A DNA stretch of 64,000 nucleotides from Peribacillus sp044761665 (GTDB lineage Bacteria > Bacillota > Bacilli > Bacillales > DSM-1321): NCBI RefSeq assembly GCF_044761665.1, contig NZ_JBIWCW010000003.1, positions 124,001 through 188,000 on the forward strand, written 5' to 3'. Below, piece by piece: positions 17,354 to 25,412 of the stretch (position 1 is its first letter; each line of letters begins with the position of its first letter). Made by a program: the position numbers and the translations under genes. Under the pieces are notes generated by a model that was not told the origin of the DNA, did not search any database, and saw only the letters and a program-made list of their open reading frames with translations.

Positions 17354-17539
17354 TTAGCAGCATCCGCCGTAACCGCCGCCATACCCGCCGCCACCGAAGC
17401 CCCAACTACAACCAATGATGACTAGTAGGATGAATAATACGATCAATAAGGCAAACCCGTTATCAAAACCGCCGCCACCGCATCCGTCATTGCAGCCATC
17501 GTTACATCCATTATTGTTATTATTGTTATAACCACCCAT
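17354..17539 (-). CDS. Small Gly/Cys/Asn-rich YjcZ-family-like membrane peptide
   Basis: A 61-residue peptide: an N-terminal GGYNNNNNNGCNDGCNDGC tract, one hydrophobic helix (FALLIVLFILLVIIGCSW) and a GGGGYGGGYGGCC tail. The hydrophobic core is that of YjcZ-type sporulation-associated peptides, and the Gly-rich tail resembles coat-associated small proteins. A very strong site (GAGGAGG, eight bases from the ATG) supports expression. Function unknown; a spore or membrane role is inferred from the family. Confidence 0.82.
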   Translation of the reverse strand: MGGYNNNNNNGCNDGCNDGCGGGGFDNGFALLIVLFILLVIIGCSWGFGGGGYGGGYGGCC

Positions 17540-17750
17540 TAAAATTTCCTCCTCATAACGTTTGTGATTTTCATACCTAGCAAATCATCTTTACTGGGAA
17601 TACTCCATACTATGTATTCTAGGCCGAAGTGTTTGCTTATTCTTTAAAAATGGGCGTCGGTAGATGAGGGGAGATGAGCCCGAATAATTTTTCCCTGATT
17701 TTAAAGGTGTTATAATATACCATATATAGAGAAGGGGGCTGAACTTCATC

Positions 17751-18494
17751 GTGAAAGTTGCCATTATAACGGATATACATGGTAATGCTTCGGCGTTAAA
17801 AGCCGTTCTTAGGGAAATTGATGGAAGAAGTGATATTGAGCAAATTTATTGTTTGGGGGATATGGTCGGAATAGGACCTGATACCAATGACGTCTTGGAT
17901 TTGTTATTTTCAAGAAAGAATCTATCGATGATCAGTGGAAATCATGATGAAGCCGTATTAGCCATCATTAAAGGGGAAGAACATCCAACGGGACATATTC
18001 ATGTCAAAGAGCACCATGAATGGATTGCCGAAAGGATGGACCCGATCTTTATCCCCTCCCTGGAAAAATTGCCTCGCACCATGAAAGTTACAATTAATGG
18101 CCACACTCTTTTCTTCACCCATTATCATATGGAACAGGAAAAGAGGAATGTACATATCAGTCAAAATCCCTTTAGCACAATCGTCGAGCCCAATTTACCC
18201 AACTTGGAGGCCCTCTTTAAAAACCGGTCTGAAGATTTAATAGGGTTTGGTCATCATCATCCTCCTCATCTCTTTAAGAATGATCGAACCATTTACCTGA
18301 ATCCCGGATCACTTGGATGTAATAGGGAGCCAACTGCACGGTATAGTGTCGTTACGATTGAAGAAAACGGAATTCAGGTCAATCTAGAAAATGCCCTGTA
18401 TGATAATGCGGCATTTCTGTCATCTTATAAAAGACTACAAGTTCCAGAGCATAAATTCATCATTCGCGCCTTTCATGGAAATCAGATTATATAG
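17751..18494 (+). CDS. Calcineurin-like metallophosphoesterase
   Basis: A 247-residue cytoplasmic phosphoesterase of the YfcE/MJ0936-like group. The dinuclear metal site is complete: TDIHGN (D-x-H), CLGDMVGIGP (GD-x-VG), ISGNHDE (GNHD), FFTHYH and GFGHHHPP (GH-x-H), with NPGSLG near the end. The start is GTG at 17751 following GAAGGGGG. A TATAAT hexamer at 17711-17716 is a likely -10. The substrate is unknown; the C-terminal 40 residues extend beyond the usual fold. Confidence 0.88.
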   Translation: MKVAIITDIHGNASALKAVLREIDGRSDIEQIYCLGDMVGIGPDTNDVLDLLFSRKNLSMISGNHDEAVLAIIKGEEHPTGHIHVKEHHEWIAERMDPIFIPSLEKLPRTMKVTINGHTLFFTHYHMEQEKRNVHISQNPFSTIVEPNLPNLEALFKNRSEDLIGFGHHHPPHLFKNDRTIYLNPGSLGCNREPTARYSVVTIEENGIQVNLENALYDNAAFLSSYKRLQVPEHKFIIRAFHGNQII

Positions 18495-18561
18495 ATATAA
18501 GCATAAAGGACATCTCCTCCGGATATGATAAAAGTCAAATTGACTAAAGGGGGAAAAGGTC

Positions 18562-18699
18562 ATGAAGGACAAGGAACAGGAAAATCAGCTTAAGGATCCG
18601 GAGCGGACAGACGATCAGCACAGCCTTGTGTGCAATGATGAATTATTCAATAAGGACCTGCGTGCAATCGTCGATGATACCATGCAAAGTGAACAATAA
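18562..18699 (+). CDS. Small acidic hypothetical protein
   Basis: A 45-residue hydrophilic, acidic peptide (MKDKEQENQLKDPERTDDQH at its start) with one Cys. It is supported by a strong upstream site (AAAGGGGGAAAAGG) and by a terminator ten bases after the stop. I do not recognise a family. It is a single gene with no obvious partner. Confidence 0.6.
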   Translation: MKDKEQENQLKDPERTDDQHSLVCNDELFNKDLRAIVDDTMQSEQ

Positions 18700-18708
18700 C
18701 CTGTAAAG

Positions 18709-18745
18709 ACGCTGTAGGTCATTGCCTGCAGTGTTTATTTTTGTC
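18709..18745 (+). terminator. Terminator of the 45-residue gene
   Basis: ACGCTGTAGGT pairs with GCCTGCAGTGT (G-U pairs included), followed by a T-rich run. Confidence 0.75.
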
Positions 18746-18793
18746 TTCATGGCGATTGTTATCTTTTATACTTTAAATGGGTAAGTCAATCAT

Positions 18794-18841
18794 TTGAAAC
18801 CATTCTGAAATTATCCCATACTATATATAAGCTTATATATA
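18794..18841 (+). promoter_or_regulatory. czcD promoter with 20-bp perfect palindromic operator
   Basis: TTGAAA (18794-18799) and CATACT (18817-18822) are 17 bp apart. They are followed at 18822-18841 by the perfect palindrome TATATATAAGCTTATATATA, placed over the likely transcription start and just before the ribosome binding site. The position fits a metal-sensing ArsR/SmtB-type repressor such as CzrA, which is inference. Confidence 0.6.
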
Positions 18842-18859
18842 CCTGAGAGGAGGGGGAAC

Positions 18860-19783
18860 ATGGGACATCATGAGGGTCACTCCCATGACCACGGACATCA
18901 CCATCACCATTCTAATAATAAAAAGGCTTTGTTGGCTTCGTTTGTACTGATCTCCACATTCATGGTAATCGAAGTGATTGGAGGATTCATGACGAATAGC
19001 CTGGCCTTGCTATCAGACGCAGGACATATGCTAAGCGATGCAGCCGCTTTAGGGCTTAGTTATACAGCGATAAGGTTGGGTGAAAAAAAAGCGACGCAGT
19101 CAAAATCATTTGGATATAAGCGCTTCGAAATCATCGCCGCGTGTTTAAACGGTTTAACGTTAATTGTTATATCGGCATTCATTTTCATTGAGGCGATCCG
19201 GAGGTTTGTGAATCCGCCTGAGGTTCAAAGTATGGGGATGCTGATGATTTCAATCATTGGCTTGCTTGTGAATGTCATTGCTGCATGGATCTTAATGAGT
19301 GGCGATAAAGAAGAAAATCTCAATGTAAGGAGTGCATTCTTACATGTGATTGGTGATATGCTTGGTTCGGTGGGTGCCATTGCTGCCGCACTCTTGATAT
19401 ATTTTTTCGATTGGGGAATTGCCGACCCAATCGCGAGCATGATTGTTGCGATTTTAATCGTCATAAGTGGATATAGAGTGGTGCGCGATTCTTTCCATAT
19501 TTTAATGGAAGGCACACCGGATCGGGTCGATATGGAAGAAGTGAAAGAGAGTTTGAAGGAATTGCCGCATGTATCGGATGTCCATGACCTCCATATCTGG
19601 ACGATCACCTCCGGATTTCTTTCGTTGAGCTGTCATGTCGTCATCGATGCAGGTGGAGATCATGATTCGATTTTGGCGGTAGCGCAAAAATTACTGCATG
19701 ATCAATATGGGATTGAACACAGCACAATACAAGTGGAAAAACAGGATGTGGGTTGTCCGAATCCGCACGAGACATGTAACTGA
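18860..19783 (+). CDS. czcD: Zinc/cadmium/cobalt efflux transporter (CDF family)
   Basis: A 307-residue cation diffusion facilitator exporting Zn2+ and related ions by H+ or K+ antiport. The N-terminus is a histidine-rich metal-binding tail (many His among residues 3-17). Six membrane helices follow, with the transport-site motifs SDAGHMLSDAAAL (D-x3-HxxxD type) in helix 2 and HVIGDMLGS in helix 5. The C-terminal cytoplasmic domain includes HDLHIWT. The GAGAGGAGGGGG site is strong. A palindromic operator candidate overlaps the promoter region and a terminator follows. A second, more distant CDF gene is at 52956. Confidence 0.94.
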   Translation: MGHHEGHSHDHGHHHHHSNNKKALLASFVLISTFMVIEVIGGFMTNSLALLSDAGHMLSDAAALGLSYTAIRLGEKKATQSKSFGYKRFEIIAACLNGLTLIVISAFIFIEAIRRFVNPPEVQSMGMLMISIIGLLVNVIAAWILMSGDKEENLNVRSAFLHVIGDMLGSVGAIAAALLIYFFDWGIADPIASMIVAILIVISGYRVVRDSFHILMEGTPDRVDMEEVKESLKELPHVSDVHDLHIWTITSGFLSLSCHVVIDAGGDHDSILAVAQKLLHDQYGIEHSTIQVEKQDVGCPNPHETCN

Positions 19784-19785
19784 AA

Positions 19786-19820
19786 CCAGGCCGGCTCAGT
19801 GATGAAGCCGGCCTTTTTGG
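19786..19820 (+). terminator. czcD terminator
   Basis: AGGCCGGCT and AGCCGGCCT pair around an eight-base loop and are followed by TTTTT. Confidence 0.92.
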
Positions 19821-19968
19821 TGTGCCGGAAACGAACGCCTGTCCCATTTTCCGTACTTTGACAGGTGAATGGGGGATGGTTCAAGATGTCTAGGAATGAT
19901 TATATGAACATATTCCTGACACATTAAGAGGGTATGATGAAGGATAAAAAGGTCAATTCATACTGGGG

Positions 19969-19998
19969 TTGGCTAATGCAATATGATTCAACTATAAT
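19969..19998 (+). promoter_or_regulatory. Likely promoter of the two-component operon
   Basis: TTGGCT and TATAAT are 18 bp apart, ending about 20 bp before the response regulator start. Upstream at 19887-19921 lies an inverted repeat (TGTCTAGGAAT ... ATTCCTGACA) that could be a regulator site. Confidence 0.5.
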
Positions 19999-20019
19999 TT
20001 AAGAAGGAGGAATTCCTTT

Positions 20020-20709
20020 ATGAAAAAAATTCTAGTCGTTGAAGATGAAATTGCCATTTCGATGGTATTGAAAGCATATTTACAGCGTGAAGGAATGGAA
20101 GTCGTACAGGTCTTCGATGGACTAAAAGCCATTCCAACCTATGAAGAAATGAAACCGGACCTTGTGCTACTTGATGTGATGTTGCCAGGTAAGGAAGGCT
20201 GGGACATCTTGAAAGAGATAAGGGAGAAAGACATGTGCCCGGTGATCATGTTGACCGCATTGAACGATGTGGATTACCGTCTAACCGGCTTTAAGTCGGG
20301 AGCGGATGATTATATTTCCAAGCCCTTTGTGGCGGAAGAAGTCATGGCGCGGGTGCATGCCGTTTTAAGACGGAGTTCAACACCTGTAGTGGAAGAAAAC
20401 CATGTACATCAATTTGGGAGCTTATCCATTGATAACAAATCCTATTCCGTACTATTAAAAGGGGAAGAAATCAGCTTGACGCCCCGTGATTTGTCGTTGC
20501 TCATTTTTTTTGCGAAGCACCCCAACCATATTTTCACGAGAGAGCAGCTGCTCGATCAAGTGTGGGGCATAGACTATGACGGAAGTGACCGTGCTGTGGA
20601 CTTAGCCATCAAACGAATCAGGAAAGCTCTTGATGCTTGGCCCTCATCAGAAGGGGAAATTAAAACGTTGCGTGGATTGGGGTATCAATTGAGTGTCTAT
20701 GAAAACTAG
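20020..20709 (+). CDS. OmpR/PhoB-family response regulator
   Basis: A 229-residue DNA-binding response regulator. The receiver domain has the acidic pair near residues 9-10, phospho-acceptor Asp52 in LLDVMLPG, Thr79 and Lys101 in SKPF. The C-terminal winged helix includes LTPRDLSLLIFFAKHPNHIF and the recognition region DRAVDLAIKRIRKAL. AAGGAGG precedes the start. The downstream histidine kinase overlaps its end by 11 bases, forming a cognate pair. The signal is not indicated by neighbours. Confidence 0.95.
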   Translation: MKKILVVEDEIAISMVLKAYLQREGMEVVQVFDGLKAIPTYEEMKPDLVLLDVMLPGKEGWDILKEIREKDMCPVIMLTALNDVDYRLTGFKSGADDYISKPFVAEEVMARVHAVLRRSSTPVVEENHVHQFGSLSIDNKSYSVLLKGEEISLTPRDLSLLIFFAKHPNHIFTREQLLDQVWGIDYDGSDRAVDLAIKRIRKALDAWPSSEGEIKTLRGLGYQLSVYEN

Positions 20710-22126
20710 AAAACGGACAACCTTGCAGCTCTATTGGACGAAGAAATATGTATTGACCTTGATTTCTGGCTTATTGATATTGTCCGTTTTTTCTTTATGG
20801 TGGATGGAAAAGACGGCCTTGGAATATAGGTTGAGCCTGCTTAAGTATTTAGCGGATGAAACGTCCGACCGGGCCATCAAGGAGAATGGCCAAATTGTCG
20901 TTGGTCCCATCCTTTCTGAAATCGTTGAGGAAAGGGAGAAAATCCTTCAGCTCAATAAGCAGCCGATCATATATATCGTCGATCCTGATGGGAGTATCAT
21001 CTATACGATGCCTCAATTATATATTGATGAGGAAAATAGTAAACTCCCAGGTGCCATCATGAATAATGAAGAATTGATCCAGAAGGTCAAGATTTCAGAG
21101 AATAAGGTGTTCGTCGTCAAATCGCCGATCACATTTGAAGGCGAGACAAAGGGATGGGTAGTCATCGCCCAGGAAGAAGGGGCTCTGAAGGAAGTGAACC
21201 AAGATCACGGTTTGCTTGCCTTCCTGATTGGTGGTTTGCTTTTACTTGGGACGGGCGTCATTTATTTTCTATCTAGAAAGATATCAAGGCCCATCCAAGA
21301 TGTGGCTAACGCTGCTGTCCAGGTAAGGGAAGGCAATTATGAGATCCATTTTAAAGAAGAAGAGGAGATACGGGAAGAAGAGATATACGAACTCGTGGAA
21401 TCCTTTAAAGAAATGACGAACCGATTGAAACTCATGGAAAAATTACGGGCTGAGTTACTTGCTGGTGTCACCCATGATCTAAAAACACCGGTTACTTCCA
21501 TTAGTGGTTTGATCCAAGCGGTCAGGGATGATGTGGTTACGGGTGAACAGAGTAAGGAATTCCTGGATATTTCCTTGAAGGAAACACAGCGCCTACAGGT
21601 GATGATCGAGGATTTATTGGATTATAATGCCTTATCGGCCGGTGCCTTTAAAATCCGATTGGAAAAAGAAAATCTCAACACTTTCATACAGGAAATAGCC
21701 TATCGGTGGCACGTCACCCAGGAGGATCAGGATTTCACCCTGGATGTACAGGTTCCGGATGAGTCAATCTTTGGGGAAATTGATTCACTGAGGATGCAAC
21801 AAATTATCATAAACCTTTTGAACAATGCGAAGCACTCACTTGATGGAAATGGTACAATTGTGATTTGCCTCTATGAAATGGAAGACTCCCGAATTGGTAT
21901 CGATGTGAAGGATAGTGGCCGAGGGATTCCCCAACATGAACAGCAGTATGTGTTCGAACCATTTTACCGAGGGGAAAACAAAAAACTGAAGGTGCGTGGA
22001 TTGGGATTAGGTTTACCTTTCAGCAAGATGCTCGCTAAAGCGCAAAAGGGAGACTTATTATTGAAAGAAAGCGATGAAAAAGGGACGATTTTTACCATTA
22101 CGGTAGAAAAATCCGCACAGGTATAA
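20699..22126 (+). CDS. Membrane sensor histidine kinase
   Basis: The cognate kinase, about 475 residues: a first membrane helix (about 13-33), an extracytoplasmic sensor of about 130 residues, a second helix (about 170-190), a HAMP linker, the phospho-acceptor His259 in GVTHDLKTPVTS, then the ATP-binding boxes NLLNNAKHSL (N), DSGRGIP (G1) and GLGLGLPFSK (G2). The ATG at 20699 lies inside the regulator gene; a GTG at 20693 is an alternative. A strong terminator follows. Confidence 0.94.
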   Translation: MKTRKRTTLQLYWTKKYVLTLISGLLILSVFSLWWMEKTALEYRLSLLKYLADETSDRAIKENGQIVVGPILSEIVEEREKILQLNKQPIIYIVDPDGSIIYTMPQLYIDEENSKLPGAIMNNEELIQKVKISENKVFVVKSPITFEGETKGWVVIAQEEGALKEVNQDHGLLAFLIGGLLLLGTGVIYFLSRKISRPIQDVANAAVQVREGNYEIHFKEEEEIREEEIYELVESFKEMTNRLKLMEKLRAELLAGVTHDLKTPVTSISGLIQAVRDDVVTGEQSKEFLDISLKETQRLQVMIEDLLDYNALSAGAFKIRLEKENLNTFIQEIAYRWHVTQEDQDFTLDVQVPDESIFGEIDSLRMQQIIINLLNNAKHSLDGNGTIVICLYEMEDSRIGIDVKDSGRGIPQHEQQYVFEPFYRGENKKLKVRGLGLGLPFSKMLAKAQKGDLLLKESDEKGTIFTITVEKSAQV

Positions 22127-22130
22127 CCAG

Positions 22131-22168
22131 AAAAGGGTTGTCCATTAAAAATGGACAACCCTTTTTTA
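22131..22168. terminator. Terminator between the kinase gene and the Spx-like gene
   Basis: AAAAGGGTTGTCCATT pairs with AATGGACAACCCTTTT; the flanking A and T runs make it usable from both sides. Confidence 0.92.
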
Positions 22169-22179
22169 CAAGTATTGGA

Positions 22180-22575
22180 TTAGGCTAGTTGACTGATTGC
22201 ACGCCATAATTGAACATGACGAACTTTTCTTGGAAGGAAGCGCCCCATTTCCTCTTCATTGTAACCTGCATGCAAATTCTTATGATCGAAAATGATCGGG
22301 CGACGTAGCAAGTCTGGATTGGCTTGGATTAGCATGCATAGGTCGTTCAGTGGCGTATTGTTTATATCGATGTTCAAGCTTTTGAATTTCTTTGAACGGG
22401 TTGAGATGATCTCATCTGTACCGCCTTCCGTTTTACGTAAGATCTCTTTGATTTCTGCTATGGATAAAGGTTGAGAATATAAGTTGCGTTCATTGTAGGA
22501 AATTTCATTTTTTTGTAACCAAGCTTTTGCTTTACGACATGCTAAGCTGCTTGGGGTAGTATAAATTGTAACCAT
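22180..22575 (-). CDS. Spx-like ArsC-family regulator with a Ser-x-x-Cys redox site
   Basis: A 131-residue protein of exactly Spx length that matches Spx almost throughout. It has RKAKAWL, the PLSIAEIKEILRKTEGGTDE block with Gly52 that contacts the RNA polymerase alpha subunit, ISTRSKKF, LLRRPIIFD and YNEEEMGRFLPRKVR. Spx of B. subtilis senses thiol stress through Cys10 and Cys13; here residues 10-13 are Ser-Leu-Ala-Cys, so Cys10 is lost and only Cys13 remains. It may be a redox-insensitive paralogue or rely on another partner cysteine. It is a lone gene with its own terminator. Confidence 0.9.
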   Translation of the reverse strand: MVTIYTTPSSLACRKAKAWLQKNEISYNERNLYSQPLSIAEIKEILRKTEGGTDEIISTRSKKFKSLNIDINNTPLNDLCMLIQANPDLLRRPIIFDHKNLHAGYNEEEMGRFLPRKVRHVQLWRAISQLA

Positions 22576-22746
22576 TTAAAATCGACTCCCTTAAGGTTTC
22601 ATATTTTTTTTAGGTTTTTGATTTTTATTTTTATGAGTTAAAATTATTTTTGTATTTGTGATACTCTTACTTTAACGTTTGTATGTGTCAGCAATATGTC
22701 AAGAAAAATAAACTTAAAAGTTTTTTCAAAAAAGGGAGAATTTCAA

Positions 22747-22827
22747 ATGTGGATTTTTAAAAGATGGGGAGCCCCTGCATCTGATGGAAATCAGGAAAAT
22801 ATAGGTTCTGCGGAGCACGTATCATGA
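22747..22827 (+). CDS. Possible 26-residue leader peptide coupled to modB
   Basis: A short frame (MWIFKRWGAPASDGNQENIG then SAEHVS) begins eight bases after AAGGGAG. It ends in TGA overlapping the modB ATG as ATGA, the typical arrangement for translational coupling. ModB itself has only a poor site of its own, so this frame is probably translated. No family is recognised. It could be the relic of an upstream gene such as modA or a true leader. Confidence 0.45.
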   Translation: MWIFKRWGAPASDGNQENIGSAEHVS

Positions 22828-23477
22828 CGGCGGAATTTTGGTCACCAGTCAGACTGTCCATTCAAATAGCCGGCATCTCAGGAATCCTAGTCTTTATTTT
22901 AGGAATCCTGCTTGCCCGGTTCATGGCCAAAAAGCGTTTCAAGGGCAGGGTCGTCCTGGAAACCGTGTTTTTGCTGCCACTTGTCCTGCCTCCTTCAGTC
23001 GTCGGATTTTTACTGATTGTGTGTTTCGGTAAAAATGGAACGCTCGGGCAAATCATCGAGAAGGTATTTAACCAACCGATCATGTTCACCTGGTGGGCGG
23101 CGGTCATTGCTTCCACGGTGGTGGCCTTCCCGCTTATGTACCAATCGGCCAAAACGGGATTTGAAGGCATAGATGAAGAGATTGAAAACGCTGCGAGAGT
23201 GGATGGAGCAGGCGAATGGAAATTGTTTTTGCTCGTATCTCTCCCATTAGCCGGTAAATCGATTCTCACCGGCGCGATATTAAGTTCGGCCAGGGCCTTG
23301 GGGGAATTCGGGGCGACGCTTATGTTTGCGGGGAACATCCCAGGACAGACCCAGACGATACCGACAGCGATATATATAGCCATGGATACGGGGAACATGA
23401 CTTTAGCATGGCTATGGGTTGCTGTAATCATTGCCATCTCTTTCATCATGCTTTTCATTGTGACGTACATAAAGTGA
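22824..23477 (+). CDS. modB: Molybdate ABC transporter permease
   Basis: A 217-residue membrane permease with five or six helices. The ABC-permease EAA loop is visible: ENAARVDGAGEWKLFLLVSLPLA, with the conserved A-x3-D-G-x2-G pattern, followed by SSARALGEFGATLMFAGN, which is typical of ModB/CysT-type permeases. Start by ATGA overlap with the 26-codon frame. No molybdate-binding protein (ModA) or ATPase (ModC) gene adjoins it; B. subtilis keeps modA beside modB. The partner subunits must be elsewhere. Confidence 0.88.
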   Translation: MTAEFWSPVRLSIQIAGISGILVFILGILLARFMAKKRFKGRVVLETVFLLPLVLPPSVVGFLLIVCFGKNGTLGQIIEKVFNQPIMFTWWAAVIASTVVAFPLMYQSAKTGFEGIDEEIENAARVDGAGEWKLFLLVSLPLAGKSILTGAILSSARALGEFGATLMFAGNIPGQTQTIPTAIYIAMDTGNMTLAWLWVAVIIAISFIMLFIVTYIK

Positions 23478-23924
23478 TCATTTTTCGTATAGACTAATGA
23501 AAAATTTAGGTGCGACTTCCACATCTTTCGTATGTAGAAAGCCGTTTTTTTCATATAGCTTCCGTGCTGGCTGGTTCAATGCACCGGTCGAAACGGTTAA
23601 CTTTTCCCATGGAACGGTTTTCTGAAGGTGGGTAAGGAGGGTATTTGCAATTCCTTTGCGAAAATGATCCGGGTGAACGATCATCCGGCAAATCTCTACC
23701 CGCCCGCTTTCATCTTTATAGGAAATGGCCCCAGCTATCACATCGTCAACAAAAAAAACGATGAATGTTTCCTGGCAGCGTGAAAATTGGTCAAACGTTT
23801 CTAATAGTGGCGGAATTTCGGAATATTTAATCAGTTCTGCTTCCACTGCATAGGCTTTTTTCTGAAGGGAAAAAAGTTGTTGCCCATGGAGGGAATTAAG
23901 TTCTGTAATAATTTTCATCGTCAT
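23478..23924 (-). CDS. GNAT family N-acetyltransferase
   Basis: A 148-residue acetyltransferase of the GNAT fold. The acetyl-CoA-binding motif A region reads VEICRMIVHPDHFRKGIANT, with the R/Q-x2-G-x-A variant loop, and motif B includes ALNQPARKLYEKNGF. The stop codon abuts that of modB with no gap, so the two convergent genes have no terminator between them. GGAG lies 11 bases before the ATG. The substrate is unknown. Confidence 0.88.
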   Translation of the reverse strand: MTMKIITELNSLHGQQLFSLQKKAYAVEAELIKYSEIPPLLETFDQFSRCQETFIVFFVDDVIAGAISYKDESGRVEICRMIVHPDHFRKGIANTLLTHLQKTVPWEKLTVSTGALNQPARKLYEKNGFLHTKDVEVAPKFFISLYEK

Positions 23925-24032
23925 GCGTAAATCATCTCCTTATATACATTATAATAGAAGCTGGCGAAGAGATTTATTGTTTCTTGTGTTATAATCGACA
24001 AACAAGATGAACTAATGAAATGAGGAAGAAAT

Positions 24033-24527
24033 TTGTTAACTTTTGAAGAAAAACTAAGCATTATTGAAACATTCCCGGAATTAGAACGGAAAGATGTATC
24101 ACTAGGACGCGTCAATTTCCATTTTCCAGGTAGTGTCCAAGAGAAGAAAATCGTCGTGCAACATCTTCATCCGAATGGAAATGGCTTTGTGTACGCAGGC
24201 CATCTGAAAAAGAAGGAAACAGACCGCAAAGGATTCATCAATATACGTGATTATTCCGAAGAGGATTTGAAAGTATTGATCAAAACTAGCCTATCTTATT
24301 TATCGGAACCTCCCGTCATGCAAGAAGAAGAGGAAGACGATGAGTTCGCTAAGTTGGAAGGTACGTGGGTTGGCCAGGAAAAGCAGGAGCTTTCGCTTGT
24401 TCGAGAAGATCAGCTTTGGAATGTTTACTCAGGACCGAATTTAGAGGAGTGTTTCGAAAGCCCAATCGAAGCGGAACGCTACTTATTAGATGAAGGATTC
24501 CGTCAAAATAAGAAAAGAAAAATGTAG
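24033..24527 (+). CDS. Conserved-looking hypothetical protein
   Basis: A 164-residue soluble protein. The first two thirds form a compact basic/aromatic domain (LGRVNFHFPGSVQEKKIVVQ, GHLKKKETDRKGFINIRDYS); a short acidic linker (QEEEEDDEFAK) leads to a second segment containing GTWVGQEKQELSLV and a basic end. It starts with TTG, four bases after GAGGAAG. I do not recognise a named family and see no catalytic motif. It is monocistronic, followed by about 200 bp before cspD. Confidence 0.75.
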   Translation: MLTFEEKLSIIETFPELERKDVSLGRVNFHFPGSVQEKKIVVQHLHPNGNGFVYAGHLKKKETDRKGFINIRDYSEEDLKVLIKTSLSYLSEPPVMQEEEEDDEFAKLEGTWVGQEKQELSLVREDQLWNVYSGPNLEECFESPIEAERYLLDEGFRQNKKRKM

Positions 24528-24730
24528 AATATTAGGGGAATTTGTCGGCAAAATTCCAACCATTAATATTGTTTTCAGTTAATTACCCATGCTATAATAT
24601 GGGTAATTATTTTTGTTCGGAATAAGTTGTTTGATAGAAGGATTTACCGTTTTAGGGTTCCTCTTGAGACATTATCCAGAACCAAAAATAGTAATAAAAT
24701 GGATTTTTTCCAAACACAGGAGGAACTAAC

Positions 24731-24928
24731 ATGGTACAAGGTAAAGTAAAATGGTTTAACGCAGAAAAAGGTTTCGGTTTCATCGAAGTTGAAGGACAAG
24801 ACGATGTATTCGTACATTTCTCAGCTATTCAAGGTGAAGGCTTCAAAACTCTTGAAGAAGGCCAAGAAGTTTCTTTCGAAATCGAACAAGGCGCTCGTGG
24901 ACCACAAGCTGCTAACGTTCAAAAATAA
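24731..24928 (+). CDS. cspD: Cold-shock protein (CspD-like)
   Basis: A 65-residue single-domain OB-fold RNA chaperone. The RNP1 motif KGFGFIEVEG and the RNP2-like DVFVHFSAI are both intact, and the sequence is close to B. subtilis CspD. AGGAGG lies seven bases before the ATG. The upstream untranslated region is long and AT-rich, as in other csp genes. A compact terminator ends the transcript 13 bases after the stop. Confidence 0.96.
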   Translation: MVQGKVKWFNAEKGFGFIEVEGQDDVFVHFSAIQGEGFKTLEEGQEVSFEIEQGARGPQAANVQK

Positions 24929-24940
24929 TCGAACGTTAAT

Positions 24941-24968
24941 AAAGACCCCAATTTGGGGTCTTTTTTAG
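24941..24968. terminator. cspD terminator, bidirectional
   Basis: AAAGACCCCAATTTGGGGTCTTTT is a near-perfect hairpin with T-run; it can also end the minus-strand nrd operon. Confidence 0.92.
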
Positions 24969-24992
24969 TATGTTTATAAGATTAAGAGGTTA

Positions 24993-25412
24993 CTAGCTTG
25001 TAAAAAGAGCGGCGAATTTTTTGATCCGGGGCAGGTCTGCTTCTTGATACATTTGTTCAACCTTCAAAGTAGCGACTAATCTGCTGTTGGCAAACAGCAT
25101 GTCTCGGAATTGGTCGACGGCTCCACAGAAATGATGGTAATTCGTTTCACCCGTCCCGAAGACGCCTGTTTTCAGGTGGGATATCGGCATTTGCTCTAAC
25201 TCCGAATAGAAGGAGGACATTCTGGCAGGAAGTTCGCCATTTCCCCATGTATAGGTCCCGACAATCAACGAGTCATACTCATGCAATGTACTCATATCGA
25301 ATTCAAGCACACGAAATAGCTCTGCTTCGGGCAAAAAGGAAGCAAGAACTTCAGCAAGCGCCTTTGTATTGCCGCCTGCCGAATGATGGACGATGGCCGT
25401 TTTAAAGCTCAT
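24993..25412 (-). CDS. Flavodoxin-like protein of the ribonucleotide reductase operon (NrdI-like role possible)
   Basis: A 139-residue flavodoxin-fold protein. The FMN phosphate loop is HHSAGGNTKAL and the isoalloxazine loops are GTYTWGNGELP and GTGETNYHHFCGA. The start at 25412 lies inside the end of nrdF (ATG overlapping by 11 bases), so it is co-translated with it. In class Ib reductases the flavoprotein NrdI supplies oxidant to assemble the manganese-tyrosyl cofactor; this protein is longer and more like a true flavodoxin, so it may serve that role or act as electron donor. Last gene of a three-gene operon. Confidence 0.8.
   Translation of the reverse strand: MSFKTAIVHHSAGGNTKALAEVLASFLPEAELFRVLEFDMSTLHEYDSLIVGTYTWGNGELPARMSSFYSELEQMPISHLKTGVFGTGETNYHHFCGAVDQFRDMLFANSRLVATLKVEQMYQEADLPRIKKFAALFTS

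Noticed and set aside
17354..17539. Gly/Asn tract as a possible DNA repeat array
   Set aside because: The repetitiveness follows from the Gly/Asn/Cys-rich peptide; there is a strong ribosome binding site and a typical membrane helix.
22862..23554. Long minus-strand frame opposite modB
   Set aside because: A 230-codon open frame, but antisense to a clear permease; a consequence of codon bias.
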